Assembly: GCA_903834625.1 (NCBI GenBank)
Contig: CAILJQ010000182.1
Location: 1-54,957 of the forward strand
Direction: 5' to 3'
From: an uncultured Bacteroidota bacterium
GTDB lineage: Bacteria > Bacteroidota > Bacteroidia > UKL13-3
DNA: 54,957 nt
How positions within the stretch are numbered: the first letter of the stretch is position 1; each line of letters starts with the position of its first letter. Shown piece by piece: positions 9,699-18,504 of the stretch. Both the position numbers and the translations under genes were made by a program. Below the pieces are notes generated by a model, which had not been told where the DNA came from, searched no databases, and was given only the letters and a program-made list of their open reading frames with translations.

Positions 9699-10718
9699 TT
9701 AAGTTGAACTTAGACCCAACCATTCCTTGGCAGTATCTCTCAATAGTTTGATTTTGGTTTCCTCGTCAAGGTTTTTCATCATTTCAATAAACTTGCCATG
9801 TTCCAAATCACCCAGTGGAAAAGGAAAATCAGAGCCCATGGCAATTTTATTTGGACCAAACATATTTAATAAAAATTCAAAGGTTTTATCGTCATGAACC
9901 AATGAGTCTATATAAAATTTGTCTGTATAATTTTTTGGATCATCCACTTTATGCACGTTACATAGGTCGGGACGGGCGTGGTAAGCATGAGAAATTCTTC
10001 CAATAGTTTGCGGAAAACATCCTCCACCATGCGCAAACAACACACGTAGTTTAGGATATTTATCAAAAATGCCCCCAAACAACATGCTGCAAATAGCCAA
10101 TGAGGTTTCTGCTGGCATGCCAACTAACCAAGGGAGGAAATATTTTGGCATTCTATCCTGACCCATCATATCCCAAGGATGCACAAATATGCACATGCCT
10201 AATTTTTCTGCTAATTCGTAAAATGGATAATAATATGGATCGTCTAAGTTTCTTTGTTCAATATGGGTGCCTATTTCAACACCAGGTAGGTTCAGTTCAA
10301 ACTTACATCTGGTCAACTCTTCGCAGGCCAGATCAATGTCTTGCATGGGAAGGGTAGCCAATCCAACAAATCTTCCCGGATAGGTTTCTTGAATTTTCGC
10401 TACATGATTATTATAATATTTTGCCCATTCAAGGGTATGTTTAGGTTCGGCCCAATAATAAAATAAAACAGGAACAATAGACAATGCCATCAATTCCACT
10501 TGGTGTTTATCCATGTGTTCTAAGATGGCTTCTGGGTTCCAACATAATTCATCGATGGTACGAAAGAAGGTACCATCTGCTTTCATCATATTGGCTCTAC
10601 CTGGCTGAAAATGGTCTAAGTAAATAAAGTCATCACCATACCCAAACTTATCCTTGAGGTTGGGCATGTTTTCAGGTAAAATGTGGGCGTGAACGTCAAT
10701 TTTTCGATAGTTGGTCAT
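9699..10718 (-). CDS. Amidohydrolase family protein, 2-amino-3-carboxymuconate-6-semialdehyde decarboxylase (ACMSD)-like
   Basis: KIDVHAHILPENMPNLKDKFGYG N-terminus, HxH metal motif, FAHGGGCFP, MGSDFPFPLGD; start set at the second Met. Confidence 0.8.
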   Translation of the reverse strand: MTNYRKIDVHAHILPENMPNLKDKFGYGDDFIYLDHFQPGRANMMKADGTFFRTIDELCWNPEAILEHMDKHQVELMALSIVPVLFYYWAEPKHTLEWAKYYNNHVAKIQETYPGRFVGLATLPMQDIDLACEELTRCKFELNLPGVEIGTHIEQRNLDDPYYYPFYELAEKLGMCIFVHPWDMMGQDRMPKYFLPWLVGMPAETSLAICSMLFGGIFDKYPKLRVLFAHGGGCFPQTIGRISHAYHARPDLCNVHKVDDPKNYTDKFYIDSLVHDDKTFEFLLNMFGPNKIAMGSDFPFPLGDLEHGKFIEMMKNLDEETKIKLLRDTAKEWLGLSST

Positions 10719-10728
10719 GAACAATTAA

Positions 10729-11524
10729 TTAATAACCATCTCCGTCTAATATATTTCCTAATCCTCCTAAAATTCCACCTTCTTCTCTTCTGCCACCCAC
10801 ACCACCATATGCCATAATTCTTCCAGCTAATCTAGAGATAGGCAAGGATTGAATCCAAACTTTACCAGGCCCCCTGAGGGTTGCAAAGAAAACTCCTTCA
10901 CCACCAAAAAGGGTATTTTTAATACCACCTACAAATTGAATATCGTAATCAACCTCTTTTGTAAAGGCTACAATACAACCCGTATCAACTTTTAAAATCT
11001 CACCTGGTTGTAAGTCTCTTTCCTCCACATGTCCGCCTGCATGCACAAAAGCCATTCCATCCCCCTCTAATTTTTCCATAATAAAACCTTCGCCACCAAA
11101 TAAACCTGTGCCTAGTTTTTTCTGGAACTCAATACCAATACTCACGCCTTTTGCTGCACATAAAAAGGCATCTTTCTGGCAGGTAATTCTTCCTCCTCTT
11201 CTGCTTAGATCAATTGGAATGATTTTGCCAGGATAGGGTGCAGCAAAAGTAATGGTTCTTTTTCCTTGACCCATATTGGTATAGGCGGTCATAAAAAGAC
11301 TCTCACCTGTTAATATTCGTTTGCCTGCCGACATTAATTTTCCGAAAATGCCCCCCTTGCTGTTGGCTGCCATCTCCAAAAATGGTATTCATTTGAATGC
11401 CATCGTTCATCATCATAAAACTTCCTGGTTCAGCCATTACGGTTTCTTGGGGATCTAGTTCAATTTCCACACATTGCATTTCACTGCCAAAAATGCGGTA
11501 GTCTATCTCATGGTTGTTAATCAT
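10729..11524 (-). pseudogene. AIM24/TIGR00266-family protein interrupted by a +1 frameshift at a G6 homopolymer (two ORFs, 11303..11524 and 10729..11379)
   Basis: 5' ORF ends ...[16 protein letters not shown], 3' ORF begins in another frame with ...[23 protein letters not shown]; removing one G of GGGGGG (C6 at 11351-11356 on +) joins them in frame. Confidence 0.8.
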
Positions 11525-11666
11525 AGCGTTGTTACTTGAAGCTACGAAATTATCAAAAAAAAGAATTGTCGCTCGATTTCTTTTGAAGAATATTGATTTA
11601 ACGGTTGGCTCACGGCACTATAAGCCAATTTATGTAATTTGTGAATTTTTGCTTTCGAACAGCTAT

Positions 11667-11680
11667 TTTTATCGATAAAA
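11667..11680. promoter_or_regulatory. Candidate palindromic operator TTTTATCGATAAAA in a divergent intergenic region
   Basis: Perfect 14-bp palindrome in the roughly 220-bp gap between divergent genes. Confidence 0.3.
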
Positions 11681-11748
11681 TGGTGGAAAATGTACCAATA
11701 AGTTTATTTTTTTTGATTCATTCAAGATAATTGACTTAATTCGTGGTT

Positions 11749-12396
11749 ATGCGTAGCTCTATTATTGTTGGAATTTCAGGTTATACCGGCAAGGCTTTGA
11801 TGGAATCATTGCTTAATAATCGGCATTTCAGGAAAATAATTGTTCTCACGCGGAGGGAAAACAAAAGACTTAAGAATATTCACCTTAAAAAGGTAATGGT
11901 TGATTTTTCAAATTTGGAGAATTATAAAGAGGATTTTGTGGAGGTAGAAGATTTGTTTTGCCTACTGGGTACAGACTATATTAGCACTGTTGGATTAGAA
12001 GATGCTCAGTTATTTGAGTACGATTATCCAATGGCTGTAGCACGAGTAGCTAAAATACAAGGAGTTAAGAATTTCTTTTTGTTAAATCCTTCTAATGCAA
12101 GTGCAGAAGCTTCAGAAGATAAATTGAAATTAAGAGCCAAACTGGCTAAAGATATTGAGGCTTTGGGCTTCGAGAATTTTTACCTTTTCAAAGTAAATGG
12201 CATAAGAAAACCCGTTAATGTTGATGGTGGGATGTTTGCCATTAAGAAAAGTGTTGGAACCATTTTTAATTTGGTTGGAATGGGTTTATTAGACAAATAT
12301 AAAATCACTCCAGCAAACCTTCTTGCCAAAAAAATGGTTGAGGTGGCATTGAGTAATCCTTTGGATAAAAAGGTATTTCTGCCAAAAGATTACTAA
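11749..12396 (+). CDS. NAD(P)-binding Rossmann-fold protein (NAD-dependent epimerase / HTATIP2-like), degenerate paralogue
   Basis: IIVGISGYTGKALMESLL glycine-rich motif; co-linear with the next ORF; ATG at 11749 preferred over GTG at 11743. Confidence 0.65.
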   Translation: MRSSIIVGISGYTGKALMESLLNNRHFRKIIVLTRRENKRLKNIHLKKVMVDFSNLENYKEDFVEVEDLFCLLGTDYISTVGLEDAQLFEYDYPMAVARVAKIQGVKNFFLLNPSNASAEASEDKLKLRAKLAKDIEALGFENFYLFKVNGIRKPVNVDGGMFAIKKSVGTIFNLVGMGLLDKYKITPANLLAKKMVEVALSNPLDKKVFLPKDY

Positions 12397-12404
12397 TATT
12401 GTGA

Positions 12405-13067
12405 ATGTCGAAAAAAGCATTGGTCATAGGAGCAACTGGTCTCATTGGTAGAAATTTGGTTTTTGAGCTCCTTAAATCTTCTGAATATTCTTTGGTTACT
12501 GTATTCGCACGAAGGGATATGGTCATAAAACATGATAAACTTAATCAGATTTTATTAGATTTCGACGATTTATCAGATTTTGGTAACGACATGGAGGTGG
12601 ATGATGTGTTTTGTTGTTTGGGTTCAACCAAAGCTAAAACACCCGATTTGGAACTTTACCGCATGATTGATTTTGAATATCCATTATTGGTAGCCAGAAT
12701 GGCCCAAGAAAGAGGTGCAAAACAATTTTTGTTGGTTAGCTCTTTGGGAGCTAGCAAAGATTCGAGTGTTTTTTATAGCAAACTAAAGGGTGAAATAGAA
12801 GACGCTATTGCGTCCCTAAATTACCGCAGCTTTCATGTGTTCAGGCCTTCTTTATTATTGGGTTGGCGCAAAGAAAGTAGGCCATTAGAAACAGTTTCAC
12901 AATTTTTGATGCGTGTTTTGAACCCATTATTCATTGGTCCATTACGATTGTATAAAGCCATCAAGGGGGCCTCAGTAGCAAAAGCTATGTTGGTAATAGC
13001 CAATAAAAGCGAAAGTGGGCATCATGTTTATTTAAACAACAAAATTGCTGAACTTGCTGAAGATTAA
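12405..13067 (+). CDS. NAD(P)-binding oxidoreductase (HTATIP2/TIP30-like atypical SDR)
   Basis: ALVIGATGLIGRNLVFELL, VFCCLGSTKAK, LVSSLGASKDSSVFYSKLKGEIE. Confidence 0.8.
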   Translation: MSKKALVIGATGLIGRNLVFELLKSSEYSLVTVFARRDMVIKHDKLNQILLDFDDLSDFGNDMEVDDVFCCLGSTKAKTPDLELYRMIDFEYPLLVARMAQERGAKQFLLVSSLGASKDSSVFYSKLKGEIEDAIASLNYRSFHVFRPSLLLGWRKESRPLETVSQFLMRVLNPLFIGPLRLYKAIKGASVAKAMLVIANKSESGHHVYLNNKIAELAED

Positions 13068-13076
13068 ATTCAACTA

Positions 13077-13916
13077 TCAGCTACTTATATAAAAATAAAT
13101 ACACAAGCCTGCTACTACCAAAATATTTCCAATCCATTCATTGGTGCTTAGTTTTTCCCTAAAAATAAAGTAACCTGCTAGGAGAGAATAGGGGAAAAAT
13201 GACAATTGCATAAATCCCATGAGGTTCAGAGAAAATTCTTGATAACAGATATTCATTAAAACAGAGCCACTAATTGTAAATACAGCAACCAACATGAGTT
13301 GATAGTTTTTCCATTCAGGTTTTAGAAAAGTATCATTTGGTTCAGACCGAAATAAAAAAAGTACTGATAACAACAACAGCGTAAACTCACTTATCCAGGT
13401 TCCCCATATAGCAGTGGTATTAGCAAGTGGAAAACTCATGAGTGCATAACCAAAGCCCCATAAAATTGCACTTAAAACGGCTTCTACCATTCCCTTTGGA
13501 TTACTAGTTTTGCGCCATTGGATGACAATGCCAAAAATGGCCAACGCGGCGGCCAAGAGAAACAATGCGTTAAAGGGTTCTCCTTGCAAAATTCCAATGA
13601 TGTAATGAATTAGAGCTCCACAAATACCTATTACAGAGACGTTCACAAAATGCAAATTCCGTAAAGCTTCTATGTAAAAATATAATCCGAATGCACATAA
13701 AATACTGCATCCTATCAATTGAAGGATTGTAGGAAAGTTTGGGACTTGTAACACATCACCAGAGGCCAATAACCAAATACTGGCTAATAAAACCGTAAAT
13801 AGGGAGCGTATATATATAAGTTTACCTGCTGGTAATTCCTTACTACCTAATTTGATAAAAACATCTGCCAAGAAATAGGCGGTATTTACCCACAAGGAAA
13901 ACCAAAAAGCCGACAT
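13077..13916 (-). CDS. EamA/DMT-family transporter
   Basis: Ten-TM-like hydrophobic protein with duplicated EamA halves. Confidence 0.75.
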   Translation of the reverse strand: MSAFWFSLWVNTAYFLADVFIKLGSKELPAGKLIYIRSLFTVLLASIWLLASGDVLQVPNFPTILQLIGCSILCAFGLYFYIEALRNLHFVNVSVIGICGALIHYIIGILQGEPFNALFLLAAALAIFGIVIQWRKTSNPKGMVEAVLSAILWGFGYALMSFPLANTTAIWGTWISEFTLLLLSVLFLFRSEPNDTFLKPEWKNYQLMLVAVFTISGSVLMNICYQEFSLNLMGFMQLSFFPYSLLAGYFIFREKLSTNEWIGNILVVAGLCIYFYISS

Positions 13917-13921
13917 GTATA

Positions 13922-14872
13922 TTATTTGTCCAATGTTAACAAGGCTTGTTGAATGTTGTTTTCAACACGCGCTATCACTGAATCGTATGCTTGTCTTTCG
14001 AATTTTTTTGCAGTTATTTTTTCAAACAACTCAATATACCTTTGGGTAATCAATTGAACAAACTCATCTGTAAAAACAGGTACCAGCTGACCTTCCAACC
14101 CTTGAAAACCATTTTCAATTAACCATTGTCTCACAAATTCTTTGGATAATTGTCGTTGCTGCTGGTCTTTACCTTGAATTTCATCATAGGTGTCGGCATA
14201 AAAATACCTGCTTGAGTCGGGAGTATGAATTTCATCCATCAACAAAATTTGGCCATCTTTTTTGCCAAATTCATATTTGGTATCAACTAATATCAATCCT
14301 TGCTGCTTGGCATAGGCTGAACCAAAAGCAAATAGTTTTCTGGTATAGTCTTCTAAGATGAGATAATCTGCTTCTGAAACAAGTCCCATTTCAAGGATAC
14401 CCTCTCTTGAAATATCCTCATCATGCCCTTCGGATGCTTTAATGGTAGGAGTGATAATGGGTTCAGGAAAGGGGTCGTTTTCTCTCATGCCATCAGGCAT
14501 AGACACACCACAAATGATTCTTTTACCTAATTTGTATTCTCTCCAAGCATGTCCGGCTAAGTAACCTCTAATAACCATTTCAACTTTATAGGGTTCGCAG
14601 AAATGTCCTATGCTCACGTTTGGATCTGGACTGCTTACCAGCCAATTGGGAACAATATCTTTGGTTAAATGCAAAAAGTGAGAGGCGATTTGGTTCAAAA
14701 CCTGACCTTTAAAGGGGATAGCTCTGGGTAAAACTACATCAAAAGCAGAGATTCGGTCGCAAGCAACCATAGCCAAGTAGGTATTGTTGATATTGTATAC
14801 ATCACGAACTTTTCCGCGGTAAAATCCTTGTTGACCGGCGAATTGATAATCTGTTGAAACCAGCGCTTCCAT
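13922..14872 (-). CDS. purC: Phosphoribosylaminoimidazole-succinocarboxamide synthase
   Basis: GKVRDVYNINNTYLAMVACDRISAFDVVLP, VDTKYEFGKKDG, MDEIHTPDSSRYF. Confidence 0.95.
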   Translation of the reverse strand: MEALVSTDYQFAGQQGFYRGKVRDVYNINNTYLAMVACDRISAFDVVLPRAIPFKGQVLNQIASHFLHLTKDIVPNWLVSSPDPNVSIGHFCEPYKVEMVIRGYLAGHAWREYKLGKRIICGVSMPDGMRENDPFPEPIITPTIKASEGHDEDISREGILEMGLVSEADYLILEDYTRKLFAFGSAYAKQQGLILVDTKYEFGKKDGQILLMDEIHTPDSSRYFYADTYDEIQGKDQQQRQLSKEFVRQWLIENGFQGLEGQLVPVFTDEFVQLITQRYIELFEKITAKKFERQAYDSVIARVENNIQQALLTLDK

Positions 14873-14950
14873 CCTAAAAATTTATGAGCATGCAATATCC
14901 ATTGATTTTTGCATCCAAGCAAATTGAATTAATGGACAATTTGTGAAAGA

Positions 14951-16843
14951 CTATATTATTTTTATTTCGGTTCTTCTGTTTTTTGCTCTTCCATCAAGGG
15001 TTTTATTATCGGCAATGGGTTGTGTGTCGGCATAACCTTTGTAAGTTAACCTTGCCACAGGAACGCCTGCAGCCACCAAATAATCTTTTACAGCTTTGGC
15101 TCTATTGGCAGATAAGGTAGAGTTTTTAGTAAAATCTCCAGTATTGTCTGTATGTCCTCCAATCTCAATATTGACTTTAGGATTATTACTTAAAAATTGG
15201 ATCAATTTATTCAATTCTGCTTTCGATTCAGCTTTTAGCTCAAACTTGTCTGAATCAAAGAAAATATTCTTCAAAACAATTTTTGCTCCGGCAGTAATGG
15301 GTTGCAATGGAACAGATAAAATCAAAGGATCAGTGGCACTTTGATTTTGAAGAGAGAAGTTTTCCGAGTAAAATAAATACCCTTGAGCACTTACGTTTAA
15401 AGCATAATTTTTGTTGCCTTGTAAGCAAACCAAAAATTCTCCAGATACTTTGTTTGAATAAGATTCAATAACGGTTCTACCTGTAGCTAAATCTATCAAT
15501 TCAATTTTGGCTGTTAGTTTTTTCTTTGTCACTGCATCAAATACAACCCCTTTGGCATAACCTGTTTTTTGAGGTCTTGCCTGCTCATATAATTCAAAAC
15601 TATATATGTCTAAACCACCTCTTGAATCATCGCCCTCTTTGGCCATAAAAGCATCCTTTCCGTTAGAAGAGATAACCAAGCATGTTTCATCTTTATAGCT
15701 GTTGATAGGATATCCTAAGTTAACAGGTTTTTGCCACCTACCATCTGGCCCTCTTCTGGTAAAAAATAAATCAACTCCTCCCATTCCTGGGTGTCCATCG
15801 CTGTTGAAGTATAAGGTTTGATCATCTTTGGCAATAAAAGGTGATTGATCGTCTCCAGCACTGTTTATTTCTGGTCCTGCATTAACTGGGGGCGTCCACC
15901 TTCCATTTTTAAAAGTGGTATACCAAATATCACTCTCTCCATAACCACCTGGTCTATTACTGCTAAAATATAAGGTTCGTCCGTCAAAACTCAAACAAGG
16001 TTGCGACTCCCATGAGGCAGAATTAACGGGTGGTCCAAGGTTTATAGGTTCAGACCAAGTGTTGCCATCAAGTTTGCTAAGGAATAAATCGCAACTCCCA
16101 CTTGCCCCAGGTCTGTTACAAGCTGTATAAAAGATATATTGACCATCGGCAGATAGGGAAACAGTTCCTTCATTTCTTTCTGTATTAATAGGGTAACCCA
16201 TATTTTCTGCAAGGGTATATTTTCCATCTACCTTTGTGCTACGGTAAAATTCTTCGTCTCTGCCGTTTACCAAACGGGTGAAAATCAATACTTGTTCATC
16301 AGCAGTAATGCCCGGGAAATATTCATTATCCATTGAGTTAACCATATTCCCTAAATTAATGGGGTTAAAAGGGAAAGGGGATTTAATGGCATTTCGTGCA
16401 AAATCTGCATTGTCTTTTACTTTTGAAATAACATCTTTTTTCTGATAATAATCTGGAAAACTCATGAACTTTTCGGCGTCTTTAAAGGCATTGTCGTATT
16501 GCTGTAAAACAAAATAACACCTGCTTCTACCAAAATAACTCATCGGAAATTCGGGGTTGAGCGCAATAACTTTATTGTATAAGCCAATGGCATCTTCAAA
16601 TTTGTCATTGTCTTTTTTCATTTCTGCCAACATCATATAGGCATCTATAAAATTAGGATCGAGCGCTAAGGCTTTATCTAGCCAATTTTGGGTTTTGGCA
16701 AAATCTTGTAATTGAAAGGTTTTTAAAGCCTCACCAAAATAATATTCAGCCTTTTTGTTTTTGGTGCCACTAAAGGGTAATTCTTGAGCAAATAGGGAAA
16801 TTGAAAATCCAATGGAAAGTAGTATCAGGAGTAATTTCTTCAT
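14951..16843 (-). CDS. OmpA-family outer-membrane protein with TPR and PD40 (WD40-like) repeats
   Basis: Signal peptide, N-terminal TPRs, repeated LYFSSNRPGGYGESDIW-type PD40 motifs, C-terminal OmpA domain (IEIGGHTDNTGD...LSANRAKAVKDYL). Confidence 0.9.
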   Translation of the reverse strand: MKKLLLILLSIGFSISLFAQELPFSGTKNKKAEYYFGEALKTFQLQDFAKTQNWLDKALALDPNFIDAYMMLAEMKKDNDKFEDAIGLYNKVIALNPEFPMSYFGRSRCYFVLQQYDNAFKDAEKFMSFPDYYQKKDVISKVKDNADFARNAIKSPFPFNPINLGNMVNSMDNEYFPGITADEQVLIFTRLVNGRDEEFYRSTKVDGKYTLAENMGYPINTERNEGTVSLSADGQYIFYTACNRPGASGSCDLFLSKLDGNTWSEPINLGPPVNSASWESQPCLSFDGRTLYFSSNRPGGYGESDIWYTTFKNGRWTPPVNAGPEINSAGDDQSPFIAKDDQTLYFNSDGHPGMGGVDLFFTRRGPDGRWQKPVNLGYPINSYKDETCLVISSNGKDAFMAKEGDDSRGGLDIYSFELYEQARPQKTGYAKGVVFDAVTKKKLTAKIELIDLATGRTVIESYSNKVSGEFLVCLQGNKNYALNVSAQGYLFYSENFSLQNQSATDPLILSVPLQPITAGAKIVLKNIFFDSDKFELKAESKAELNKLIQFLSNNPKVNIEIGGHTDNTGDFTKNSTLSANRAKAVKDYLVAAGVPVARLTYKGYADTQPIADNKTLDGRAKNRRTEIKII

Positions 16844-16889
16844 GTGTTTTGTAATAACGGGCTTTTAGGTTTTTATTTCAAAAAAATAT

Positions 16890-17387
16890 TTAAGTGAGCG
16901 TAACACCCTTTGGCGATAAACTCCAAACAACTCTTCCTTTTCTGCTTTGGGTTTGTTTCCATGTGCTTTCTTGCAAGTCAACAACAACAATGCCAGAGGT
17001 AGGAAGATGGTCGAGGAAGGTGTTAGTTAGATACCCAACTATACCCGTCATTGAAGGGTTATGTCCTATCAATAAAATGCTCTTGTATGTATCGTTAAAT
17101 GATCTAATAACATGCATTAAATCATTTATTTCTGCCTCGTAAATGCTGGTTTCAAATTCTAAATTTTGAGGCTCTAAGTTCAATTCTTTGGCAACAATGA
17201 GGGCAGTTCTTTTGGTTCGAGTAGATGGACTGGCTACAATTAAATCAGGTTTGATGTTGCTTTTATGAAGGGCAATGGCCATAGTAGCGGCATCCTTTTT
17301 ACCGCGCTCTTCTAAATCGCGCTCGTAATCACTGCTAAAACCACTTTTTATGGCCTTAGCATGTCGCATGAGAATGAGGTGTTTCAA
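16890..17387 (-). CDS. SixA-like phosphohistidine phosphatase (histidine phosphatase family)
   Basis: LILMRHAKA RHG motif at N-terminus, LLIGHNPSMTGIV. Confidence 0.88.
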   Translation of the reverse strand: MKHLILMRHAKAIKSGFSSDYERDLEERGKKDAATMAIALHKSNIKPDLIVASPSTRTKRTALIVAKELNLEPQNLEFETSIYEAEINDLMHVIRSFNDTYKSILLIGHNPSMTGIVGYLTNTFLDHLPTSGIVVVDLQESTWKQTQSRKGRVVWSLSPKGVTLT

Positions 17388-17453
17388 TGAAATATTTTTT
17401 TATAAAAGTAAAGGGAATCCTTGATTCAAAAAAATTATGTGAGAAGAATCCCT

Positions 17454-18470
17454 TTAGGAGCGTGGAAAAGGGGCTGTATCTTCCTCCTCAAATATAGACT
17501 CAAGGTATTTATAATGGGCTGTCATGGCAATCATTGCCGCATTGTCTGTACAATATTCAAAGGCAGGTATATAGGTGTTCCAACCTAGCTTTTGGCCAGT
17601 TTCCTCAAGGGTTTTACGTAAATTGCTGTTGGCAGAAACCCCTCCGGCTAAACTAATTTCCTTGATTCCTGTTTGTGTGGCAGCCAACTGGAGCTTCTTC
17701 ATCAAATGCTTAACAATTGCATACTGAATAGAGGCGCATAAATTGGCTAAATTCTCTTCAATGAAGCTTGGATTTTCTTTTACCTGCTTTTGAATAAAGT
17801 AAAGGATAGACGTTTTTAAACCACTAAAACTATAATCTAATTCAGGTATATTAGGTTGCGGAAAGGCAAATGCTTTTGGGTCGCCCAATTGTGCGTTTTT
17901 GTCAATTAATGGTCCGCCAGGATAGGGTAGGCCCAATATTTTTGCAGCTTTATCAAATGCTTCACCCGCAGCGTCATCAATGGTTTTGCCTAAAATCTCT
18001 TGGTTGAAGTAACTATTAAGTTTGACAATTTGAGTATGTCCGCCACTTACCGTTAAGCACAGAAAGGGGAATTGGGGTTTGGGGTCATTAATAAAATGAG
18101 CCAATACATGGGCTTGCATGTGATGAACTCCCACTAAAGGGATATGTAGCGCATGAGCCAATGATTTAGCAAAGCTTGATCCAACCATTAATGAACCTAT
18201 TAACCCTGGCCCTTTGGTAAAAGCCACGGCGCTCAATTGGTTCAAACCTACACCTGCCTCTTTAAGTGCAATATCAACCACTGGAACCACGTTTTGCTGG
18301 TGCGCCCTACTGGCTAATTCGGGAACAACGCCTCCATACAATTCATGAATAGCCTGTGTGGCGACCTTATTTGAAAGGATTTTTCCATTTTTTATCACAG
18401 AAGCGGCAGTATCGTCGCAAGAGGATTCAATGGCGAGAATAATAATATCTTTTTGCAAATTTGCAGGCAC
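17454..18470 (-). CDS. tsaD: tRNA N6-adenosine threonylcarbamoyltransferase
   Basis: ILAIESSCDDTAASV, HHMQAHVLAHF, LCLTVSGGHTQIV, GLPYPGGPLIDK. Confidence 0.97.
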   Translation of the reverse strand: MPANLQKDIIILAIESSCDDTAASVIKNGKILSNKVATQAIHELYGGVVPELASRAHQQNVVPVVDIALKEAGVGLNQLSAVAFTKGPGLIGSLMVGSSFAKSLAHALHIPLVGVHHMQAHVLAHFINDPKPQFPFLCLTVSGGHTQIVKLNSYFNQEILGKTIDDAAGEAFDKAAKILGLPYPGGPLIDKNAQLGDPKAFAFPQPNIPELDYSFSGLKTSILYFIQKQVKENPSFIEENLANLCASIQYAIVKHLMKKLQLAATQTGIKEISLAGGVSANSNLRKTLEETGQKLGWNTYIPAFEYCTDNAAMIAMTAHYKYLESIFEEEDTAPFPRS

Positions 18471-18504
18471 CCGTTTATATGTTTATCTTTCGGGCAAAAC
18501 TACG

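Noticed and set aside
18358-18504. N-terminal extension of the TamB-like ORF
   Set aside because: It lies antisense to the tsaD 5' end, and the encoded residues do not resemble a signal anchor; probably not translated.
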